From contig NZ_JAPNJW010000001.1 of NCBI RefSeq assembly GCF_026626745.1, positions 2,960,001 through 3,024,000 on the forward strand: 64,000 nucleotides of DNA, written 5' to 3'. The stretch comes from Nannocystis sp. RBIL2 (GTDB lineage: Bacteria; Myxococcota_A; Polyangia; Nannocystales; Nannocystaceae). Each line of letters begins with the position of its first letter. Position 1 is the stretch's first letter. The notes under the pieces are model-generated. The model was not told the origin of the DNA. It did not search any database and worked only from the letters and a program-made list of their open reading frames with translations. The translations under genes were made by a program, and so were the position numbers. This document shows positions 58,211 to 64,000 of the stretch, piece after piece.

Positions 58211-60475
58211 ATGCGGCCGGGTCGGGGGGGAGTGACGATCATCGTGGCGCTGGGCCTCTGCCTGCTGCTCGGCGGTCCGGCCGGCGCGGCGCCGCTGCTG
58301 CGGGCGCAGATCGTCCAGCGCGGCGACTTCGTGCTGCTGGGCAACACGCTCGCCCACGATTGTTCGCCCGTGACCCCGGCGCCGCTGGTCGGGGCGGTGG
58401 GCGACTGCGGGGCGGCCACCGTCGACGGGGCGGCCGACGTATTGTGGCGGGCCGACTCGCCGTTCGCCGGCACGGCGGCGGCGAGCGTGGCGATCGAGGT
58501 CGACAAGGCGCGCAGCTCGGCGGTGCTGCTGCTGCCGCCGGGCGCCGAGATCACGCACGCGTTCCTGTACTGGGGCGCCCAGCTGGCGATCGCCAGCGCC
58601 GACTCCACAGTCGATCTCGAGCGGCCCGGCTTCCTCGACACCGAGCTGGCGGCCGACGCCTGCTACGTCAGCGCCGACGGCAGCTACGTGTGCTCGGCCG
58701 ACGTCAGCGACCTGGTGGCCGACTTCGGCCCGGGGCTTTACCGCGTCGCCGGCGTGAAGGTGCGGCCGTTCCTCCACCTGTTCGACGAGGAGGTGTTCGC
58801 GGCCTGGTGGATGGTGGTGGTGTACGAGCGGCCGTTCGACCCGCTGCGCAGCATCGGCGTGTACGAGGGCCTCGACGCGGTGCGGCCGCTGCAGCCGTGC
58901 GAGACGGCGCTGGCGGGCTTCGTCGTGCCGACGACGGGCGTCGCCGGCACGCTCGGCCTCGCGGGTCTCGCCGGCGACCACGACGTCCTCGGCGATCAGG
59001 TGCTGATCGCCGACGTGCCGCTGGGCGACGGGCTCAACCCGATCGACGACTTCTTCAACGGCACGCGCACGGCCTTCGGCTTCCCGGTGTCGGTCGCCGG
59101 CGATCTGCCGCGGCTGTCGGGCCTGCCCGCCAGCACCTCGGGCCTCGACCTCGACGTCCTCGACATCTCCAGCCGGCTCGACCCGCTGCAGACCTTCGTG
59201 CCGCTGACCGTGACGACCGCCGCCGACACGCTCCTGCTGGCCACCGCGGTCGTCTCGGTCACCACCGCCGCGCCCGACCTCAGCATCGTCGAGACGTGGG
59301 AGGACCTGAACGCCGGCGCGTGCGTGCCGGGCGACCTCATCGAGTACACGATCGAGGTCACCAACATCGGCAACGACGCGGCCGTCGAGGTGGTCCTCAC
59401 CGACGAGCTGCCCGACGGCGTCACCTTCGTGCCGGGCACGCTCGAGATCGTCGAGGGCGAGGAGCCGGGGTTCCTGTCGGACGTCGCGTTCGACGACGAG
59501 GGCGAGGTGCTGGACGACGAGCTGGTGGTCCGCCTCGGCGTCGGCGCCGACGATGAGGTCGGCGGCTTGCTGGCGATCGGCGCGTCGACGGTGGTCCGCT
59601 TTCAGGTCGTCATCGACGACGAGGCCGAGGGCATCATCGCTCACCAGTGCACGGTCGAGGCCGCAGGCGAGCTCGGGGCGCCGGTCGCCGAATTCCCGGC
59701 GCCCGAGCTCGAGCAGGAGCCGATCGAGTTCCTGGTCGAGGAGTGCGACGAGTTCTCCGCGTGCCCCTTCGACGTGCCGCTGTGCGACCTCGGGCCGGTG
59801 CCGAACGTGTGCGTCGAGTGCCTGGAGGACCTCGACTGCGGCCCGCTCGAGGCGTGCGACCCGCTGACGAGCACCTGCGAGTGCGCGGCCGACGGCCCCG
59901 AGCTGTGCGACGGCCTCGACAACGACTGCGACACCTTCATCGACGAGGACTTCGCCCTCGGCGAACCCTGCGAGGTCGGCGTCGGCGAGTGCGTCGTCGT
60001 CGGCGCGCTGGCGTGCGACGTCTTCGGCGACGTCGTCTGCGACGCCGCCCCCGGCCCGCCCGGCTTCGAGCTGTGCGACGGCCTCGACAACGACTGCGAC
60101 GGCGCGGTCGACATCGGCTGCGCCAAGTGCGAGCACGACCTCGAGTGCGGCGGGCCGTTCTCCGGCCGGATCTGCGTGGTCGGCTTCTGCGTCGACGGCT
60201 GCCGCGGCGTCGGCAACTTCTGCCCGCTCGGCCTCGAGTGCTCGTCCGGCGGCGTGTTCCCCGGCCAATGCTTCGACCCGGACTTCTTCGACAACTTGCC
60301 GCTCGATGACCCGCAGCTCGACGACCTCGTGGACGAAGGCGGCGGCGGCCTGGTCAGCTGCGCCTGCGACGACTACCCCGGCGACCGCGAGGGTCCGTGG
60401 CTGCTGGTCCTGGTCGCGCTCGCCCGCCCGCGCCGCGCGCGAGGCCCCGTGGCGCCGCGCGGAGCAGAAGGCTGA
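58211..60475 (+). CDS. Large exported MopE/DUF11-type surface protein with MYXO-CTERM-like tail, 754 aa
   Basis: Predicted surface protein. ATG 58211 has a good site (GGAGGACCG) and a signal peptide (MRPGRGGVTIIVALGLCLLL, then GGPAGA). Residues about 25-390 are beta-rich (AEITHAFLYWGAQLAIASAD). A DUF11-like isopeptide/immunoglobulin segment follows (about 400-520, APDLSIVETWEDLNAGACVP, IEYTIEVTNIGNDAAVEVVL). Near the C-terminus come two MopE-type metal-binding units (ELCDGLDNDCDTFIDEDF, ELCDGLDNDCDGAVDIGC) and Cys-rich modules. The end (SCACDDYPGDREGPWLLVLV followed by ALARPRRARG) resembles a weak MYXO-CTERM. Likely anchored to the outer surface; function unknown. Confidence 0.85.
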   Translation: MRPGRGGVTIIVALGLCLLLGGPAGAAPLLRAQIVQRGDFVLLGNTLAHDCSPVTPAPLVGAVGDCGAATVDGAADVLWRADSPFAGTAAASVAIEVDKARSSAVLLLPPGAEITHAFLYWGAQLAIASADSTVDLERPGFLDTELAADACYVSADGSYVCSADVSDLVADFGPGLYRVAGVKVRPFLHLFDEEVFAAWWMVVVYERPFDPLRSIGVYEGLDAVRPLQPCETALAGFVVPTTGVAGTLGLAGLAGDHDVLGDQVLIADVPLGDGLNPIDDFFNGTRTAFGFPVSVAGDLPRLSGLPASTSGLDLDVLDISSRLDPLQTFVPLTVTTAADTLLLATAVVSVTTAAPDLSIVETWEDLNAGACVPGDLIEYTIEVTNIGNDAAVEVVLTDELPDGVTFVPGTLEIVEGEEPGFLSDVAFDDEGEVLDDELVVRLGVGADDEVGGLLAIGASTVVRFQVVIDDEAEGIIAHQCTVEAAGELGAPVAEFPAPELEQEPIEFLVEECDEFSACPFDVPLCDLGPVPNVCVECLEDLDCGPLEACDPLTSTCECAADGPELCDGLDNDCDTFIDEDFALGEPCEVGVGECVVVGALACDVFGDVVCDAAPGPPGFELCDGLDNDCDGAVDIGCAKCEHDLECGGPFSGRICVVGFCVDGCRGVGNFCPLGLECSSGGVFPGQCFDPDFFDNLPLDDPQLDDLVDEGGGGLVSCACDDYPGDREGPWLLVLVALARPRRARGPVAPRGAEG

Positions 60476-60513
60476 CGGCCGCGCGACGGCGGCAGCACCG
60501 ACGGGCGAAGTCG

Positions 60514-60577
60514 CAGGACCTCGAGGACATGCCTCAAAGAGCATGTCCTCGAGAGCATGATCTTTCAGCCATGCCCC
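60514..60577. repeat. CATG ladder 20 (four or five nodes)
   Basis: CATG cores at 60528, 60542, 60556 and 60570 in exact 14-bp steps, with a CAGG-type node at 60514 in phase. It lies between convergent genes (58211 gene and the frameshifted gene at 60623). Confidence 0.86.
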
Positions 60578-60622
60578 CGAAGACACCCCTCGTCGCAGGG
60601 CCGCGCGCGGCGGCCCGTCGGA

Positions 60623-61737
60623 TCACATGCGGATGATCTCGCCGCGGTGGTAGCTGAGCTTGCGGCCGGAGGGGTCGAACACGATCACGCTGTCGTCGGC
60701 GCCGACGCTGGCGGCCCGGTGCGGCCCGAGCTCGAACAGCAGGAACGAGCGCTGGTTGAGGCCGACGCAGGCGTGGTGGCGGAAGCGGCGCGCGAGGTAC
60801 GACAGGTTGTCGGGGTCGTCGGTCTGGATCCGCTCGGTGCAGTGGGGGAACAGCTGGATGTCGCGGACCAGAGGCCGCGGTCGTAGAGCTGGAAGTCGCG
60901 GCGCTTGGTGGCGAAGTCGTCGTAGATGATGACCCGCTCGCACAGCACCATCGCGCCGGCCGACATCGCCACCAGCTGGGTGCCGCGGCGCAGCGCCTCG
61001 GCCAACGCGTCGCGCAGGCGGAAGAACCGCAGCGCGTCGAGCAGCAGGTCGAGGTGGCCGCCGAACAGGACGATGCTGTTGGCCGAGAGGATCCTCCGCT
61101 CCAGCCGCTGCTGCGCGGCGCGCCAGGCCGGGTCGTAGTGCAGGCCCACCGCGTCGAAGGTGCGCTGCTCGATCTGGTCGAGCAGGCTCACCAGGTGGTC
61201 GTCGTTCGCCTCGAGGGTGTCGAGCGCGTGCCGCAGCTCGCGTGACAGCGTGTAGCGCAGCAGCTTGCCGCCGTGGCCGTAATGGCCCTGGTCGCCGGCC
61301 AGGCGCGCGACCGTGATCGTCGGGTCCTCGCGCTTGGCGACCGCCAGAGTGCGGCGGAACAGCTGGATCAGGTGAGCGTTGTGCTCGAGGTAGAAGGCCC
61401 GCGCCATCTCGGCGATCCGGCGCTCCTCGTGCCACGCGGCCAGAAGCCGCGGGGCGGTGCGCGCCAGGCCGCGGACCTCGTGGAGCAGCGAGAGGTTGAC
61501 CAGGTTGGTGTCGTAGCCGTCCTCGTAGTGCGAGGGCAGGCCGATGCCGTTGAGCGACCGCTTGACGTGACCCTCGTCGTGCTCGCCGTCACCCCAGGCG
61601 GCGGTGACGAGCACGACCCGCCGCGAACGCGCGACCTCGGGGTCCTCGTGCCGGGACGACAGCAGGAGCGGCGCCGCCGTCTGCACCAGCGCGTCGACGG
61701 TCTCGGCGTTGCCGTTGAAGAGAACTGCACCTCGCAT
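60623..61737 (-). pseudogene. Frameshifted type 1 glutamine amidotransferase-like / S51-like gene
   Basis: The upstream frame from ATG 61737 (MRGAVLFNGNAETVDALVQT) contains ILSANSIVLFGGHLDLLLDA and the Ser-nucleophile-like MSAGAMVLCERVIIYDDF of the amidotransferase-like/peptidase S51 fold. At about 60868 it becomes junk in frame 1 (SATSSCSPTAPS), while another frame continues sensibly as LVRDIQLFPHCTERIQTDDP then DNLSYLARRFRHHACVGLNQ to the stop 60623. The join GGCCTCTGGTC lacks about 4 bases (expected DRGLGLVRD). Restoring them gives one protein of about 372 residues. Real mutation or sequencing error. Confidence 0.75.
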
Positions 61738-61989
61738 GCGGCCGCGATGGTAACGCAAGCCGCACGCCGCAGGGTCGCGCGGGCGACGCCGGACAACCCT
61801 GCCCGCCCGCGGCCTGGGCGCGCCCCGGACCCGTGTTTGGGGACGGCACGCCCGCCGGGACGGCCGCCGCAGGGCCACGCGCCTCGACGATCCATTCGCT
61901 TCTGAAAAAGACCGGCCGCCCGACGGCCGCACGCCGCCGAAGCTCCGCCGATCCGCTGTTTCATTTATTGAAGAAACCGAGCGGCGGAC

Positions 61990-62631
61990 TCACGGCTGCG
62001 CGCCCTCGACGATCCACTGCTGGATCGCCGCCATGTCGCCCGGCTGCAGCTCGTCGTTCGGCGGCATGCGCTTGCCCGCGCCGCCGACCTGGCTGTGGCT
62101 GCCGGCGATCTTGTGCCACAAGTAGCTGTCCTCGTACGCGCCGGGCGCGACCAGGAGCATCCCCTTCACGTCGTTCGCGGGCACGCCGACGATGCTGTCG
62201 TAGGCCCGACCGATCCCGAGATCCGGCTCGGGCGCGCCGTCGCCGTGGCAGGTGCAATAGTCGGCGAAGATCGGCTGGATGTCGGCGACGAAGCTCAGCG
62301 GCGCGGGCACGTCGTCGCCCGAGCTGCCGCTCGTGTCGCTCGTCGTGGTGCTCGTGCTGCTCGTGGGTTCGCCGGTCGTGGTCTCGGCCGCGCCCGTGGA
62401 CCCGCTGGTCGGCGGATCTTCGGGCTCCCCGGTGGTGGTGGTCGAGCCGCTGCCGGCGGCCGCGAGGGTGGCTCCGCCGGTCTCCGGCCACGCCGGGCTC
62501 GTGGTGGTGTCCGTCTCGCTCCCGCCCTCGCTCGCGCCGGCGACGTCGAGGTTCTTCTCGGCCACGCAGCCGACCAGCGCCCAGCCTATTAACAGCAGCG
62601 CTGCAGAGCAACTCAAGCGCAAGCGAATCAT
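61990..62631 (-). CDS. Lipoprotein with CxCH motif (cytochrome-like), 213 aa
   Basis: Predicted envelope lipoprotein. ATG 62631 starts MIRLRLSCSAALLLIGWALVGC with lipobox ALVGC. A Thr/Ser/Gly linker (about residues 30-105) follows. The mature domain begins PLSFVADIQPIFADYCTCHG, which resembles planctomycete/myxobacterial cytochrome-c-like modules but has CxCH instead of CxxCH; the rest (DLGIGRAYDSIVGVPAND, SYLWHKIAGSHSQVGGAGKR, MPPNDELQPGDMAAIQQWIV) fits that fold, including a possible distal Met (MPPND). Heme attachment is uncertain. Confidence 0.8.
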   Translation of the reverse strand: MIRLRLSCSAALLLIGWALVGCVAEKNLDVAGASEGGSETDTTTSPAWPETGGATLAAAGSGSTTTTGEPEDPPTSGSTGAAETTTGEPTSSTSTTTSDTSGSSGDDVPAPLSFVADIQPIFADYCTCHGDGAPEPDLGIGRAYDSIVGVPANDVKGMLLVAPGAYEDSYLWHKIAGSHSQVGGAGKRMPPNDELQPGDMAAIQQWIVEGAQP

Positions 62632-62825
62632 CACAGCGAACGTATCGCCGATCGCGGGCCGCGCCAGCGCGGGCGGCCTGCGGTGTGACGCGGCTCGACA
62701 TTCGCGCGAGCGCAGGCGCGCGAGACCGTGGCGGCCCGCACGATCGCGGCGCGCGAGCGGCCGTCGGCGGCCCGGAGGAATCACCGAACCGCGTATTTCT
62801 CGGCGACGCTTCGAGAATGGCATGA

Positions 62826-62846
62826 CATGTCTAAAAAGACATGTTC
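62826..62846. repeat. CATG ladder 21 (hairpin with T/A compensation)
   Basis: CATGTCT-AAAA-AGACATG, nodes at 62826 and 62840, exact 14-bp step, with T/A replacing the usual C/G stem pair. Confidence 0.83.
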
Positions 62847-62979
62847 TTGAAAGGGGCAGCGCTTGCGAAGCGGGCCGGGTTGACGCCAGAAAGGGCCTTC
62901 GCGCGGCACGAGCGGCGACGTCCCTCCGGTCCGAACGCCGTCAAGCGCTCGCCGCGGATACGCGCGGCGCCTGCTCTTG

Positions 62980-63029
62980 CATGTGCATTTGGACATGCCC
63001 GATCGAACATGCCCGATCGGTCATGCCCT
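62980..63029. repeat. CATG ladder 22 (four nodes)
   Basis: CATG cores at 62980, 62994, 63008 and 63022 in exact 14-bp steps, with CATGCCCGATC-type half-motifs. It is just downstream of the Sel1-like gene's stop at 63038. Confidence 0.86.
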
Positions 63030-63037
63030 GCCGCGGC

Positions 63038-63814
63038 TCAGCGTCCCGGCTCGAACAGCACTCGCCACGGGATCACGGCGATCTCGCCGGACGTGGTCGG
63101 CGGATACAGCGTGGCGGCGGCGATGTCGGCCACGCAGGCGCCGACCTCGGGCGCCTCGCGGATGTTTTCCAGAATGGCCACCGCCCGGGCGCGACCGTCG
63201 CCGGCGATGGCGATCTCGAGGGCCACCCGCCCGTGCAGCGTCAGCTGGCGCGCGAGCGAGCGGCGATAGCAGTCGCCGAGCTCGAGCCGGCGCTCGGCCA
63301 TGGCGAGGACCACGTTGGCCTGGTCGAGCGGATCGACGCCGATGAACGCCGGCTCGCGGCGGGCCGGGCACAGCACCGGCTCGGCGCCGCAGCCCCGGCG
63401 CATGAACTCGGCCGCGTCCGGCTCGCCGAGGCCCGCGGCCGCCGAGATGCACGAAGGGGCATGTCCTCCGAGACAGGCGGACACGTACAGCGACGTCGCC
63501 GCGGCCGGGTCGCGCTGCAGCCCCTCGCCGCGCTCGAACGCCCGGGCCAGCGCGGCGCAGCCGAACGGGCTGGCCAGGTCGCAGGCCCGGCGGGCGTACG
63601 CGGCCGCCAGCGGCAGCTCGCCGAGCTCGCGGTACTGCGCCGCCATCTCGACGCACGCCGGCCCGTCGCCGCGGTCGCAGCGGTCGGCCAGCACGTCGTA
63701 GGCGCTGGCGGGCGGCGGCGGCGAGGTCTCGGGGCTCTCCACGGGCAAGGGGCAGCCCGGCAGCGACAGGACCGTCGCCGCCAGCGCCGCGAGCCCGAGG
63801 CACCGGCCCTTCAT
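63038..63814 (-). CDS. Lipoprotein with Sel1-like repeats and AgmX-like domain, 258 aa
   Basis: Predicted envelope lipoprotein. ATG 63814 (MKGRCLGLAALAATVLSLPG then C) gives a lipobox-like LPGC. Sel1-type helical repeats occupy about residues 38-150 (LADRCDRGDGPACVEMAAQY, ARRACDLASPFGCAALARAF, YVSACLGGHAPSCISAAAGL), and a C-terminal domain (about 185-258, LTLHGRVALEIAIAGDGRAR) resembles AgmX/PglI or TonB-like C-terminal strands found in gliding-motility proteins (family knowledge). A ladder copy lies in frame, encoding the LGGHAPS stretch. Confidence 0.83.
   Translation of the reverse strand: MKGRCLGLAALAATVLSLPGCPLPVESPETSPPPPASAYDVLADRCDRGDGPACVEMAAQYRELGELPLAAAYARRACDLASPFGCAALARAFERGEGLQRDPAAATSLYVSACLGGHAPSCISAAAGLGEPDAAEFMRRGCGAEPVLCPARREPAFIGVDPLDQANVVLAMAERRLELGDCYRRSLARQLTLHGRVALEIAIAGDGRARAVAILENIREAPEVGACVADIAAATLYPPTTSGEIAVIPWRVLFEPGR
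63460..63478. repeat. CATG ladder 23, intragenic (in frame)
   Basis: CATGTCC-TCCG-AGACAGG, nodes at 63460 and 63474, 14 bp apart, within the Sel1-like repeat region of the preceding gene; translated as LGGHAPS on the minus strand. Confidence 0.6.
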
Positions 63815-64000
63815 GCTCCCAGCATGCCACGCCTGGCGCTCGTCGGCGATGCCGGCCGGCGACATCCCGCTCGCGCGACTCGCGGGCTTCGCCCCGGATC
63901 GCCGGCCGCCGCCCCCAGCCCATGCGCAGAGTCGCTCCCGGTTCGGCGAACGCCGTCCGCGAAGCGTGATGCGGCCCGGCGATCGGACCGCTCCGCCGCA
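63815..64000. other. Window edge, nothing recognised
   Basis: About 186 bp upstream of the Sel1-like gene. It likely contains its promoter, but no element could be named. Confidence 0.4.

Larger units (their letters stand above)
62632..63037. other. Intergenic region with two ladders
   Basis: About 406 bp between the CxCH lipoprotein start and the Sel1-like gene's stop. It holds the ladders at 62826 and 62980. No coding frame is recognised. Confidence 0.5.

Overview
The window is GC-rich DNA that reads like a large-genome myxobacterium, most likely a Nannocystis-like member of the Nannocystineae. This rests on gene content rather than a marker gene: eukaryote-like Ser/Thr kinases fused to TPR arrays, many predicted lipoproteins with Ser/Thr/Gly-rich linkers after the lipobox, Cys-rich and MopE-like surface proteins, MYXO-CTERM-like tails, a DUF1552 protein and several ECF-type sigma factors. 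No rRNA, tRNA, CRISPR array, intact insertion sequence or prophage was seen. The window looks chromosomal, and its only certain housekeeping gene is polA.

Layout. 0-10.5 kb: the end of a PiT phosphate transporter, two small lipoproteins, a kinase-TPR gene followed by a sigma-like regulator (minus strand), a lipoprotein carrying a ferritin-like domain, and a flavin disulfide reductase. 10.5-16.8 kb: a DUF4241 protein, two decayed or frameshifted loci, a large lipoprotein, a 15-codon gene with a near-ideal ribosome site and its own terminator, and a divergent ABM-like/ECF41-like sigma pair. 16.8-25 kb: a GST, a lipoprotein, a beta-barrel-like protein/ECF sigma/anti-sigma-like operon, a serine hydrolase, and a Fis-type regulator. 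25-35 kb: a beta-helix lipoprotein, DUF1348, a PAS/GAF histidine kinase, a sodium:solute symporter divergent from a PAS-STAS protein, and a propeller-like lipoprotein. 35-45 kb: two translationally coupled DEDDh exonucleases, a TPR-like protein, a phospholipase-like/lectin secreted protein, DUF1552 with a duplicated 3' fragment, a broken lipoprotein and a CmcJ/NvfI-like oxygenase. 45-64 kb: lipoproteins and small membrane proteins, DUF6882, a second kinase-TPR protein, a metallophosphoesterase, a leucine-rich repeat protein, polA, a 754-residue MopE/DUF11 surface protein, a frameshifted S51-like gene, a CxCH lipoprotein and a Sel1/AgmX-like lipoprotein.

The most striking feature is not a gene. 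About two dozen loci carry a dispersed element built from a 14-bp unit, CATGTCC-N4-(R)GA, in which successive CATG cores are exactly 14 bp apart, usually 2-4 in a row. Adjacent units form short hairpins of the form CATGTCC-N4-GGACATG. Stem bases vary in a compensatory way (TGTCC/GGACA, TGTCT/AGACA, TGTTC/GAACA), and some loops are UUCG or CUCG. Of nine convergent junctions with gaps over about 50 bp, eight contain the element. Three copies lie in frame inside coding genes, and a related hairpin-like repeat makes up a GPEDRS-repeat linker in the first kinase. These 'CATG ladders' look like an undescribed myxobacterial repeat family, perhaps acting at transcript 3' ends or as a protein-binding array. 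That role is inference.

The genes mostly suggest extracytoplasmic sensing and envelope decoration: kinases, sigma/anti-sigma units, a histidine kinase and a stressosome-like protein beside many secreted lipoproteins. Three genes carry what look like single small frameshifts, so sequencing or assembly error should be excluded before calling them pseudogenes.
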